A DNA stretch of 64,000 bases from Terebella lapidaria. Its lineage: Eukaryota; Annelida; Polychaeta; Terebellida; Terebellidae. The notes under the pieces are model-generated. The model searched no databases. It saw nothing but the letters and a program-made list of their open reading frames with translations, and had not been told where the DNA came from. Within the stretch, counting starts at the first letter, position 1; every line of letters begins with the position of its first letter. The stretch is taken from positions 29,940,481 through 30,004,480 of the forward strand of contig OX424561.1 in NCBI GenBank assembly GCA_949152475.1, read 5' to 3'. The position numbers and the translations under genes are program-made. Positions 33,760-45,848 of the stretch are shown piece by piece.

Positions 33760-36700
33760 TGTCCCGTCACACTGTCAGTACTGTTACCGTCAGTTCTGTT
33801 ACTGAGTTACGTCATAATGTTCCAAATGCACCAAATGGCGCCACGCTCATCTTGGAGGGAAATTCAAACTGGCAGGTAACACATGCTGATGCTAAAATGT
33901 GTATTTGTGGAATTTTATCAAATATAACCCAATGTTAGGGTAATTATTGGTCAGAACTGTTACTGCATTAACTCAGGATCCAATAGATGATTCTCAGGAT
34001 ATGCTTTCTCTTTGGATTACTGAGACATTTTGGTGTCTGTTGCCCAGATGTGAGTGATAATATGGATTACACTAGCCTCAGACAACCGTTTGGAGAGATT
34101 ACTGTCAGTACTGTTACCTGTTAGTGCTGTTACGGTAACAGCACTGACATTTGTCATGTTGTGAGGGGAAATCCAAGTCAAGAGGCTCCATGAGCCTCAG
34201 CAAAATGATTAATTGTTTTGTTGTAATATGTTTGTACATACGTATAGGTAAAATATTTCTATACATGATAACATACGTATTGATTGGTTATATATTATCT
34301 GAAATAGCAAGGTTAGGTACATGAACTGTGATAGAGATGGATCCTGGTATGTCCCTACATTGAATTATAACCCGACGTATCACCAGTAATTTACATGTGT
34401 AACTTTTACAGAAATAGTTGGCTTTTTGCAGAAATGGGTTTGTTCAATGCTGAGAAGCAACGTAGTTATAGACAGCGGAGGGATGCGGACCCTGAAAGAC
34501 GAAGACAATATTTGGCAACTGAGGCAGTACGGTATGTTGAGGCAAAGCGAAGCGGGAAAAGACGGCTGATAGGTGACCAAACGGACAGAGAGAGAACGAA
34601 GATCAGACAGTTGTGGAAGATTTATCAGAAGGAAGTTCGGAAAGAAAAGAAAGATGTTCAAAATGTTCTGGCCAATATCGGAACTCCACCGATATCACCA
34701 AACGAGGAAATTGAGAATCGTCAACAGCGAGGGCAGAAGCATGTTAGAAGAGACCGGGCCAAATGCTACAAACAGTTGTATAAGATGAAGGAAAAGCTCG
34801 AGGCTCAGGTTCTGAGAAATACAAGAAAATATATCAACGTGCAGTGAGCCGCATTGGGAGAAAGAGTCCCCGATCCACAGCTAGAAAGCTTCTGCAAAAC
34901 TTTGCTGTTCCGGAAGAAGAGTCTGATTCTCTATTTGCCCATCACACTTATGTTGATTCAATGCGACGCCGCTACAGGGAATCGAAGACTGAAAGAGAGA
35001 AGAAATTCATATCACAGTGTGTCACGGGTTCTCTTGTAAAGAAGTACAGGCTTCAGAAGTATACAGAAGAGATGTTTGGCTTTTCAAGAAGACGACGTAT
35101 GAATCCACCAAAGCGGCCCCAGAAATCAAAAGCTAAAGTATATGGCGAAATGTCCATATGAAGTCAGCAGTACGAAGTTTATATGAAAGAGATGACGTTT
35201 CCAGGATGACAACAGGAAAGAAAGACACCATCACATAATACAAGACCAAAAAACAAAAGCGTCTGCTCTGTGACACTTTCCAAAACTTGTTCCTCAAGTT
35301 CAAAGCAGAAAATAGCCAACTGAGACTGTCGTATTTCTTATTTTGTTCCTTGAGGTCATTCTGAGTGCTGCCACCTTCATACAGGGATCTTGATACTTGC
35401 CAGTGTAAGCAGCATGAAAATCTGCATTTCATGGCTGACAAGCTCAATGCAATTCACTTGGTGCACACGTCTCAAGTCGAAAATTTAGCTGCTTCATTCT
35501 GCTGCGACATTTCTTCGAAAGTTTGCGCAAATCGGAAATGTGACACATGCAAGTAACTCTGTGGAGCTGTCTGGATCGTACGAACACGATCAAGAGATTA
35601 GCTACACTCAGTGGAGATCCAAACAGGACGATAAAGGATTCATATTACGATGAAGGAAGTCATCACACAGAAGATGCTGGACATGGTTGAAGCCTTCCAG
35701 AGTGGAATGGAGCGATTCTGTGAACATGTGTTCAATATCCATCATCAGTACAAGACGTACAGAAATAAGTGTGACAACTTACAGCTAAGTGAATGTGTGA
35801 TACACATTGATACACATTGCAAGTACTCAAGCGAAATTCAAGCAGTTCACTTCGGTGGATCACACAAGCAAGTCAACCTCCACACTGGTGTTCTATATGC
35901 TCCAGGACAGAAACCTGGCTCTTTCTGCACAGTGTCAGATTCGCGTCAGCACGACCCAGTTGCTATCTGGTGTTATCTCAAGCCAGTCTTGGAGTGGATG
36001 GCTTGATATAACGGATTATCCTGATGTCACCACTTTCCACTTCATCACACTTCCAAGTGATGGTCCCACGTCACAGTATCGGCAGAAGAAACATTTTGCT
36101 ATCTTCACTCACCTGTTCGGTGGTAGCAAATCTACCTGGAATTTCTTCGAGGCCTCGCATGGCAAGGGAGCCCCTGATGGTGTAGGAGCTGTCCTGAAGA
36201 GGACTGTTGATCGTATAGTGAAGCATGGGGGCAGATCTGCCAGACACTGAAACAGTATATGAAAAAGTTAAACCAGAAACGACTGTTAAGTTGTTTTATG
36301 TATCCAACAAGGATGTGGAAGATCTTACTGCCAAGACTGCTCATATTGCACTACCTCCTGTGCCATGTATGGATTCCAGGTATAACACATAATCTCAAGC
36401 TATTATACGTAGTAACGTTATACATCATGACAACTAATTATTTCATACAGTGAACTGTTCCTTTCAGAGACTATGTCTTTGCATCAAATTCTGCAAATGG
36501 ACAAAAGGACACTGTGCTATCGGAATGTCAGCTGCATGTGCACACCGAACTGTCGCTGTTTCTCCCCCCAATACATTAAAGTTTTCCGACTTGGTTTTTG
36601 CTCACAACACGTTTGTTCACGATGACCAAAAAAACATATATATTTCTTAACAATTATGGCTTGTATTCGCATGTGTAGACACAATTAGCAAATTGTGATG

Positions 36701-38090
36701 GATTTTTCCAGAATATTGAAGGAATACGACTTCCTGGCCCAGTCGCCGCCATCCCTGATGATGTGCAAGATATGGGAGCAGCCGACATACAATCCCATCT
36801 ACAGCCCATCAGTGCTACAGATGCCAGTCTAGTTGGAAGATATTGTGTTGTTCGCTATGATGACGATGTGTATCCTGGAATCGTGGAAGAATTGGATGAT
36901 AGAGATGTTGAAGTTCGATGTATGCACAGAGCAGGTCCAAACCGATTTTACTGGTGCACCACTGTGCTGGACGTGTGCTGGCATTCATACAGTGATAAAG
37001 TATCACTCATTGACGAGCCAACTAAAATTGGGTCAAGGCACGTTCAGGTTCAGTAGCCGTCAATGTGGCTGGAGATTCAGAAACTTCTTGACTGAGTTGA
37101 TGCTAAATGATGATTGTTCAATATTGTGTTGATCGATATGATTACTTATTTTCCGGAATATTGAGAGAACTACTGGATGATACCGGTACATGTACAATGT
37201 GTTTGTTTGAAAGTATTCGAAGTAATGATGATGTATACCGGTAATTGCAGAATTAGATCTGGATAATATGATATGTTTGTTTAATATGTGTTTCGAAAGC
37301 TTCGATTATGATGTAAGTAGTGATGATGTATCTACGAGTATGAACTTGTTCTATATAAATAACGATGTATTTCTGCTATGATGTTCAATGATGATGTGAC
37401 AGTGGTTTACTATATACAGATAATCGTTGTCATACTAATTAACGAGCCAAGTATAATGGCCGTTCTGGTTGAGCCAATACTGTGGTTGCAGATTCACATG
37501 ACTATACTAGTGTGTATCTTAGTATAAATAGTGAGCAGTGAGAATTGGTAATAAGTTGAATAAAATTTGATTTCATATGTTCCTTTTCAATTCATGTCAG
37601 GTTTCATGCCTCCGTATACATGGTATATACAAATGCATCACTTGAATATAGCAACTAGACAATATAATTTTTGTCTGACACGATAATCAGTCCCGTTACC
37701 GAAAGTCAGTCCTGTTACCTAATGGTGCGATCATCCATTGGTTAATTAATTTGTATGTTCCTGCTAAATACTTTACTGAATTACTCCTCATAGACGATAT
37801 AGCATGTGTCTTTTGGATACTAGGTTAAATTTGAATTTAATTATCCCACTGTGTTACTGTGATAACTAATAAACACTAGTAACAGCAAACTGCCATTTTC
37901 AAGGGTACATATTAAATATTCCCTGAACAATTATAACTAAAATTGTTATTAAAGGATGTTTTTCGCTTGCATATCGGTACATCAAACACATTTAACATGA
38001 ATACATAGAAAAAAACAAGACATTATGTATATTAAAGTAGATAGGATCAGTGTTGAATATCGAAATGTCCCGTAACAGCACTGACACATT
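33760..38090 (+). mobile_element. Decayed DNA transposon with terminal clusters of a 14-bp motif; class unassigned
   Basis: GTCAGTNCTGTTAC occurs at 33774, 33789, 33950 (variant), 34104 and 34120 (variant), and inverted at 34135. At the other end it occurs at about 37687 (variant) and 37705, and inverted at 38072. The interior carries a transposase-like pseudogene on the plus strand. Clusters of a short motif at both ends suggest transposase binding sites. Exact termini and target duplication are not resolved, so the bounds are approximate. Confidence 0.6.
34434..37056 (+). pseudogene. D-D-E transposase-like protein with C-terminal Tudor/SH3-like domain, degenerate
   Basis: The first part (ATG 34434, after an acceptor-like TTTTTGCAG) is a highly basic, Arg/Lys-rich region. 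The frame shifts near 34812, and TAA interrupts the frame near 35238. TGA at 35370-35372 replaces an expected Trp before VLPPSYRDLDTCQCKQHENL, and a Cys-rich stretch follows (CCDISSKVCANRKCDTCK). The core has CKYSSEIQAVHFGG, then ITLPSDGPTSQYRQKKHF and FFEASHGKGAPDGVG, giving a plausible D-D-E order with a shift near 36000. After two or three more exons, 36763-37056 encodes a Tudor/SH3-like domain (GRYCVVRYDDDVYPGIVEEL ... MHRAGPNRFYW). An AATAAA lies at 37559. I know this protein type as a repeated, unassigned family in animal genomes; the D-D-E reading is inference. Confidence 0.72.
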
Positions 38091-38094
38091 TAGG

Positions 38095-39037
38095 AGAATT
38101 GGGTTTTACCATGGCTATAACATTTGCTTGATATGGGTAATTTAATTAACTATTCATCATTGTTATGGTTCATTCTTCATCTGGGAGAATACTTTGTAAA
38201 ACTGATAACTTTATAATTGTTATATATTTATTTTGTCATGTTCTCAATATATGAAAATGTACCGATTTTCTGGAATCGCCCACACACAGAACGGTTTTCC
38301 GGACGCTTCTTACTCATGGGGAAATCTAGTCGAAATCCCCGCCTGCAACCCGCAGCGTTGCCACAAACGATAACTATCGAAATGTCTCTATTCTCACAAT
38401 AGTCCAGTCATTATACGTCAAAAAGTGGTCAAACCCACCACAAATTGCAAAAGAATTTATTTTGTACACCATTTGAATCAGGAAAGCCTCTAAAATAACA
38501 TATAAAAAGCCCTCCTGAATCCAAGAAGTGGAAGGGTGTCTAATTTGCATAAATCCAACATGGCCGCCACGAAAATAGGAAATCATTATTTTTGGCGGCC
38601 AATCGTACAATTTGCATAACTCATAAGCATGATAAGCATTGGTTCATGTTTTAAATGCTTTAAAAGTCAAAATATAAGCACCTACATTCTTCTGAACATA
38701 AGAGTGACGTCACAACAATATTTTAAGATGGTAAATCTGATTGTACTACCACCTATATTTATGTAAAGGGTAATTAGTGACGCAAATATGGGTAGTTTTT
38801 CATCCAGGTTAATAAAAATACTAACTGGGAAAATGTTTACAACCATTAGCACTCGCAACATTATGCACATCTTATTACCCATGTGTAATAATGCCGGATG
38901 TGAACATTACTTCTACAAATTTGTTACAGTCCCAATATGTACTGATAACTGAATGAACTGCGTTTTTTAACCAAAAAAAAACATGCTTTCAACTGATTCA
39001 ATCCAGTTTATTACGCAATCCAGTTCAACACTCACAA
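38095..39037. other. No feature recognised
   Basis: AT-rich sequence without supported exons, TIRs or tandem repeats. It separates the unassigned transposon from the TTAA-type MITE. Confidence 0.35.
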
Positions 39038-39041
39038 TTAA

Positions 39042-39590
39042 AGCAGCTGCCTTCGAATGTATGCAATATTTTCTTCAAAACTAAATCTTAGTGCAACACA
39101 TCTAATACAAGATAATAAGACATGTGCGCATTGATTTCGACGATACACTCCGTCCGAGTTGTCTTTTCATCTGATTTAACACACATTTTATGCCTGTTTT
39201 GTATATAGACAAACGAACTGCATCCATCACACGCAGATGTAAACAAAGCGTGAAAATGCAAGATGAACTGACATTCCACATGCAAAACGGTATATCACTA
39301 ATTATTTTCTCATACCTACACTATATATGCAGATACAAACTGGAAAATGCACTCAATGGGGGAATTTTAGGGCCAATTCGGGCATTTGTTTACATTCGAG
39401 TTTGATGGATACACTTCGTTTGTTTATAAACAAAACTGGCACAAAATGTGTGTTAAATCGGATGAAAAGACAACTCGGACGCAGTGTAATCGTCAAAATC
39501 AGTGTGCACACGTTTTATTATCTTGTATTAGATATGTGGTACTAAGATTTAGTTTTGAAGAATATATTGCATACATTCGAAGCAGCTGCT
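39042..39590. mobile_element. MITE with ~210-bp inverted arms in a TTAA target (Kolobok- or piggyBac-like)
   Basis: TTAA occurs at 39038-39041 and 39591-39594. The arms start AGCAGCTGCCTTCGAATGTA at the left and the near complement at the right, extend about 210 bp each and surround a ~130-bp middle. TTAA duplications are established for piggyBac and Kolobok; ends beginning AG rather than CC favour Kolobok. A truncated relative lies at 1825. It sits just downstream of the last Ly6 exon. Confidence 0.85.
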
Positions 39591-39746
39591 TTAATTCACA
39601 ACAAGTTTATGTGCACAACACATCCCAATGCTATATTTTTCTTGTATGTGCCTGTTACTACTTGTATTTATAGAATGGTGAACCATTTCTAGATGTAATC
39701 TGTGCTGGCATGTTTTCGGAAGTCCTTATACGCATGACTATTTCAA

Positions 39747-39916
39747 CTATATCAGAAGCTGCGCCAGGCAGATCACCACGCTGATCATGACGACGTCTGG
39801 ACCGAAGCGGAAGGTTGGCATTCCGTTGCACAGATGTGTATCGCAGAAGCAAACGACCCCCTCCACTACGGAATCCTGTGCGCTCCGGCACCCGGTGTAC
39901 GGGGGAGTCCCATCAT
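39747..39916 (-). CDS. Ly6/uPAR-like protein, last coding exon
   Basis: The frame ends TAG at 39747-39749. It encodes TGCRSAQDSVVEGVVCFCDT followed by HLCNG: the C-x-C-x(4)-CN pattern that closes a three-finger Ly6/uPAR fold, with the invariant Asn after the last Cys. A hydrophobic tail (VVMISVVICLAQLLI) at the extreme C-terminus fits a GPI-anchor signal, so the mature protein should sit on the outer membrane surface. An acceptor TTCAG at 39917 would start this exon in a phase that matches the donor of the exon at 47762-47936. The frame stays open further upstream (TLTSTCKMTT, to 39962), where another expected Cys lies, but no AG acceptor is visible there. A middle exon may therefore be missing from my model. 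Confidence 0.75.
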
Positions 39917-39994
39917 CTGAACTCCTCTCGGTGGTCATTTTACATGTAGACGTCAAAGTCATAGTTCAAAGATAAACAGTTAAAAGAGGATTAG

Positions 39995-40694
39995 TGCGAA
40001 AATTCGCTAATTTTCACAACAACCTGTGGATGATGAAGTGTCTTCTAGATACACACATATATACACTAGCCCAAGAAATTCTGTAATCGGCAAGATGTTT
40101 TCGGAAAATTCAATGTTAAACGTGTTTTGATATATTATGAGATTAATATACAATTTTTAGCTGAACATATTTCCTGGCGAAGATAACTCATCATGTTTGG
40201 TCTCATTGAGTACGACAAAAGAGTGTGCGGTCTGAATGAAAAATAAAACACAATACATATTGTAATGATCGGCCTGTTATTGCAATGACCCGATACTCAT
40301 AAGGGTAGAACATTTCACATTTCTTTAACGAATATGTTCCGCTAAAAGTTGTCATATCAATTTCATATATTATGTAATATTTATCCCCCAAAAAGCTCCA
40401 AAATCGTCTGCCGGTGCCGGTGGCGGGAACTTTCTTGGTCTAGTGTATATTCATTCAATTTCTAAGTCGTTTGGGTAACCATCCATAGTTGTTCATTGAC
40501 GTGTTTTCGAATAAACCGCTAAATTCGAAACCAGAGCAATGTCGAGGCATTTTGTAAGTGAAGTTCAACATCATTCTGTGTACACAGTCAATTTCCCTTT
40601 TCTAAACAGCAACAGTCATATGTCACCAGCATATGGTGTGTTTATTTCTCAACTTACTTAGTATACCCTATTCCAAAGCTAGTTGCAAATATGA
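39995..40694. other. Ly6 intron, no feature recognised
   Basis: No tandem repeat or TIR pair is seen. A minus-strand open frame at 40203-40391 has no Ly6 cysteine pattern and is not supported as the missing middle exon. Confidence 0.3.
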
Positions 40695-41452
40695 TAGTCA
40701 GGGGGCTTAGTCAAATAATTGTTCAAATTGGGCTACAAGCACCATTTTTGGATCATAGGTAGATATAACCATGACATCTTGAATTTTTGAGGGAGCCAAG
40801 CTGGGCTCCCTCTGTGTCGGCCATTTTGCATAAATCAAACATGGCCGCCACCCAGAGATGGTTTGCGGCCCATAACTGCACTAATATTCGTGATAGACAC
40901 ATGATTTTTGGTTCTAGACCATGGTTTTCCTGGGTGAGGAATCGAATGGCGTCATCAAAATCCAGATTTGACCAGTACTTCATAATAATGCAGAATGGCC
41001 ACCAGTCACAGATTTAAAAATCACTAGAAATATCAATGTTGACCATAAATTTCTTGGGACTTTTGTGTGTATAATTGTGATAGCATAGCTTTTGGTTTCA
41101 GACCTTTTACTGTGGCATGGTAAAGCAATAAAATGGTGTCAATAAAATCCATATTAAAAAGAAAATTCAAGAGAAAAATCAAGATGGCCACCAGGCGCAG
41201 GACTAAAATGGTTACAATCATCGAAGACAATACCAGTCACCATCGTTGTAAGAACTTCCCACTGAAACTTGATATGTACATGTCATATAAGAAAAAAGTG
41301 AGTTTACTACTATTCTATACAGTCGTGACATTTATTTAACATAAAACACATTGTGTTTTTGCATTAATCCGGCTAAACTATCACAACTACTGTTTCAGAC
41401 CAAATAACAAAAAAAAAATGTGGCACATTTCATCTTCTCGAACCTACTAGTT

Positions 41453-41650
41453 CTAATCAGTGTTTAGACACCCACCTTTGCACTTGCACAGCAATGTGCA
41501 ATGGAGACCTGTTCTGTAACACTTGCAGTCGCCCCTTGCATCATTTTGTGCAGAAACAGTGCAGTAGTACTGCACAGGCCTTACTTTCGTCAGGAAGCGT
41601 GATCCACAGAGGTGGCCATCCCTGGTTGTTTGCACCCTGTTCTCGCCCGC
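41453..41650 (-). pseudogene. Cys-rich CXC-like fragment, antisense inside the pogo-like element
   Basis: The minus-strand frame reads GDCKCYRTGLHCTLLCKCKG followed by GCLN and a stop at 41453-41455. The C-x-C, then C-x3-C-x-C-x3-C spacing resembles tesmin/TSO1-like CXC modules. It has no recognisable start and overlaps the antisense strand of the pogo-like element, so it is probably a remnant of another coding sequence. Chance is less likely given seven ordered cysteines. Confidence 0.4.
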
Positions 41651-41785
41651 ACTGACGAAGGTAAGGACCGTCTTGTGACAGGCGGCTGACTGATTTCAGA
41701 TGAAGCTTGCTTGAAGCAAGGATCTTTTGACATGTTGGAAGAGAGCTTCCTGGGTCGGAGGAAAGTTATCAAGGGAGCGAAAAAA

Positions 41786-43067
41786 TGTGGCTTGAGTCGA
41801 ACTTTCTCCCTAACATCGGAATTGGAAGGCCCATATCTGATCATTGATGGACACGACTCCCACAATTTGTCGAACTGTTGGAACTGGCAGTATACATGTA
41901 GAATGAAATAACAATAATACAACTTCCAGCCAACACGTCACATTGTCTGGAACAATGTGATCGCACAGCGTTCGGACCACTGAAAACATACTACAACCAG
42001 AACGCTCAAACTGTGATGACTGAGCACCCTAGGGTTTTGATTTCCAAATCAAACTTCACTGGACTGTTCACAAAAGCATGGAGTGAGGCCATGACTGAAG
42101 AGCCGGGTTCAGAGCTTGTGGGATATTCTCATTCAACCTTGCAGCTCTCCCAGGAGGCATTTCAGACGAATATGCTGTATGACTCAATCAGTTCAAGTGT
42201 CGAAGGAAAACGCCAATCAAACGCCAACTGCAAAATCGTTCACGTCAAGTTCCTGCAATGTGATCCTTATCACAAACATGGTCACTGTGCAGGACCAGTT
42301 ACCACCTGCAATGGCTTTGGTGGTCATCGACTGTAAGCTGAGGTGAAGACATGTTTTGAATCATGTCATGCACTTGGCTTGCACCAAACGTGACTCATCT
42401 TACAGGCAGTGTCAACAGGTAAAAAGACTAGTTGAACGACGCTGGTGAAAGGTTCATGGCAATCGACTTGCACTGCCTGACAGGGACCCGGACTGACTTC
42501 TTGGGATCTTGTGCTGCAAGCTGTGGAAACTACATCAAAATCAGTGGATCCAGCACTGCCTGCTAGGGATACCGTACTGCCAGCTGCGGATCCTGGGCAG
42601 CCAGCTGTTGATCCCAAGCCGACAGCTGTAGGTCCAGCACTGTGGATCTAGATGTTGCACCACCTGCTTCAAACGGATCAAATATGGATCACTTCCTTGT
42701 CTGCTGATGTCGACAGTGACATCCTACTAACGATCCTCTAGCTAACGTATCCCACTTGCTCGAAAAATGTACGCAGCAAAAAACCGAAAGCCCCAAAGTA
42801 CTTCCTACTCACATCCAGCGAATTGATGGAAATGAAAAAAGGCGAAGCAAAGGGAGAAGAAAGAGAACGAACGACAGAAACAGGAACGTATGTCACTCAA
42901 GAAGGATCACTTCTTTCAAAGATCACTCAAGAAGGAGCAGAATGTTCCACGAAAAGGAAACAAACGAAGTAAAAGGAAGCAGCACCAAAAAAGACAAAAG
43001 TATCCAGAATCCAGAGTCAGTCGGATGCAGAGGAGAATTTTTTTTTGTATATATTGTACTGAGCTAG
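41786..43067 (+). pseudogene. pogo/Tigger-type DDE transposase remnant
   Basis: Recognisable blocks appear in order. GPYLIIDGHDSHNLSN (about 41830-41880) corresponds to the LLLDGHSSH segment with a catalytic Asp. LPANTSHCLEQCDRTAFGPL followed by KTYYNQ (about 41930-42010) corresponds to the LPPHTSH-LQPLD segment with the next acidic residue. The C-terminal helix part follows from 42013 (HPRVLISKSNFTGLFTKAW). A frame change lies between the first two blocks, and sequence expected before the first block (catalytic-domain start, HTH DNA-binding region) is missing. A Lys/Arg-rich stretch at about 42830-42900 may be the usual basic tail. It is not functional. Confidence 0.75.
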
Positions 43068-44594
43068 TACACCCAGCTATCATCCGAAGACTGGATAGTT
43101 TTCTTCGTGCCTCAAATGGTGCCACTAGGCTTGCTCCAACAGCATCCCTGGAAATCACATCTGCGACATGTGTAGAAAGTGTCTACAAAATATGTATTCA
43201 TGGATGACTAGGAATTACATGTTGAGGGATACAATGGTTGTAGTTAAACCACATAATTAAGTGCAAAGTCACGTGTATACGTAGGTGAACTATGTACATA
43301 TATCTATACGCTTGTTGAAAATTCATATGTTCATGGCACTACATGAGGTATACAATCTGTGTTGTAGAATCACAGAATTGAATGCAAATTCAGGTATGGG
43401 CTATACAAATGGAAAATTTGTATCTGTCTATGTCTGTCAAAAATTTGAATTCGAAATAAATTTTTGCATTCCAGCATATAATGGTCGTATAGTTCATAGA
43501 CATAGGTAGATTAGAAGACACTGTTTGCATGACATACCAATAACATCAACAACAGTATGTACAATAGCATTACAAAAATAGTAAACAATAATGAGTTGAT
43601 AGATCTGGGTACATTAGAAGATGATGTTTGCAGTCTCGTCATAACAACAACAATACACATTAACATTTTACAACAATAATATACAACAACAATATATGAG
43701 TTGATCACAGCTATGGGTATTTTGGTAAGATTATTGCACTGCTGACAGTATTGCATGCTGGTAATTTGCAATTTCAAGGATACAGAACTGTTCAACTATG
43801 TCGCTACTAATACTGGCTTCTGACTGCTTTGAATCATGAATTAACTATAACCTTGCGTTTCAAATATACATGCGCCCTGGAAATATCTGAAATTTGTTCA
43901 TATATTGACCCATAATCCTTTAAGTGGCAAAACAACATTGAAATGTATGTTAGGAAATCACTGGCCGCAAGTAGGTGAAATTATATTTATACATGGCCAG
44001 TATTTGGTAAAGGTTGGCCGGAATGTGGTGAACCACATATCATCAAACCTGTGGTTGGTGTGATAATGTTGACCAATCAGAGTGCTTCTTGTGGCCAGAT
44101 ATGTGACAACATCATGATGGACATAAATGTAACCATATGACATGCATGTAAAACCATATTAAACCATGCAAACTGTATTAAAATGAACCTTTACTTAATT
44201 CATAATCTTGAATATGACACAAATAAAGTGCTCATGTCTTCAGTTATCTATCATGCACGATTTGGGCAGATGATTTCCTTCAATATGGCATTAACACATT
44301 ACTATGTCATATAATCATCAAAACAACACCAGCAATGAATTTCTCATACTGGAAAACCCCTATAAAGTGGTGTCACACATTATTCTACCACCCTTGGTTC
44401 TCAAGCTATGGCAAACTATTATTCCGGAAGGCGGCTATCTTGGATTAACTCAAAATGGCCGACATAGAGGGAGCCCAGCTTGGCTCCCTCGGGAAATTGG
44501 CAGATGATGGTCATATCTAACTGTAGGCCAAAATTGGTGCTTGTAGCCCAATTTGAACAATTCGGGGGTTTGGGGAGACTAAGCCCCCTGACTA

Positions 44595-45003
44595 TGAGGA
44601 CTTTGTTTATCGAAGTGCCCAGCTAGTTTCTGAACTGCTGCGACAAGGATATGCTTTACAAGACTTATAGCTGCCTTTAAGAAATTTGGACGTCATTATG
44701 ATGTGGTTGATAAATACATCGAATCCATGACTGCCATGCAACTAGATCTATCCTCATGTTAATTTTGGGAAACTCATGACGGGTGCCACTAGTGGGGCAG
44801 GAAATGCTCACTCTATTGGAACACCTGATTTCACCTCCTAATGGCCATTTTGGGGGGTTCATGAGTTTCCCTGTCATTTTTGTTTTCTATGACTTCGTAT
44901 GCCTGATATGACTTTCTGTCCCCGGACTATGAGATTGGATAACGGACCCTGTTTTGTTCGCTCGGAATACTTAATACTGGGTACTGATTCTACGTCTATA
45001 ACA
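44595..45003. other. Ly6 intron, unique sequence
   Basis: No exon, TIR or tandem repeat is supported between the pogo-like element and the fold-back element. Confidence 0.3.
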
Positions 45004-45045
45004 TGCAACTACGGTGGCTCATTACCGCCAATTACGTTCGTGTAT

Positions 45046-45765
45046 TTCTCACCCCATTTATAATTATCACCTCACAATTTTCACCCCGTTTATAATTTCC
45101 ACCCCGTTCATAATTATCACCTCACAATTTTCACCCCGTTTATAATTTACACCTCGTTCATAATTATCACCTCACAATTTTCACCCCGTTTATAATTTCC
45201 ACCCCGTTCATAATTATCACCTCACAATTTTCACCCCGTTTATAATTTCCACCCGTTCATAATTATCACCTCACAATTTTCACCCCGTTTATAATTTACA
45301 CCCCGTTCATAATTATCACCTCACAATTTTCACCCCGTTTATAATTTCCACCCCGTTCATAATTATCACCTCACAATTTTCACCCCGTTTATAATTTACA
45401 CCCCGTTCATAATTATCACCTCAGAATTATCACCGCGTTTATAATTTCCACCCCGTTCATAATTATCACCTCACAATTTTCACCCCGTTTATAATTTCCA
45501 CCCCGTTCATAATTATCACCTCAGAATTATCACCGCGTTTACAATTTCCACCCCGTTCATAATTATCACCTCACAATTTTCACCCCGTTTATAATTTCCA
45601 CCCCGTTCATAATTATCACCTCACAATTTTCACGCCGTTTATAATTTACACCCCGTTCATAATTATCACCTCAGAATTATCACCGCGTTTATAATTTCCA
45701 CCCCGTTTATAATTTACACCCCGTTCATAATTATCACCTCAGAGTTATCACCGCGTTTATAATTA
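45046..45765 (+). repeat. 50-bp minisatellite, left arm of the fold-back element
   Basis: The unit runs CACCTCACAATTTTCACCCC then GTTTATAATTTCCACCCC then GTTCATAATTAT. About 14 nearly identical units occur, with a subtype carrying CAGAATTATCACCGCG. Confidence 0.95.
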
Positions 45766-45848
45766 TGATTTGATCACAATCATTACTAGGTACAGAATTT
45801 CAATTGGTGCATTGAGTCTTAGTATGAACACTCTTGGTATTCTGTGTA

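Larger units (their letters stand above)
40697..44592 (+). mobile_element. pogo-like (Tigger-type) DNA transposon with TA target duplication
   Basis: The ends are inverted: GTCAGGGGGCTTAGTC at 40697 and its complement ending at 44592, with TA on both sides (40695-40696 and 44593-44594). Similarity continues inward for about 150 bp, including AAATTGGGCTACAAGCACCA and a GGGAGCCAAGCTGGGCTCCC palindrome. The 3.9-kb interior carries remnants of a DDE_1-type transposase on the plus strand. TA duplication and this protein type together identify the pogo group. The element lies within the Ly6 intron, with its transposase antisense to that gene. Confidence 0.85.

Noticed and set aside
40203..40391. 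Minus-strand frame considered as the missing middle Ly6 exon
   Set aside because: The cysteine spacing does not fit the Ly6 fold and no acceptor/donor pair with the required phase was found.
44400..44600. Short ORF over the right end of the pogo-like element
   Set aside because: It lies within the TIR, and its complement at 40700-40850 gives unrelated frames; not a gene.
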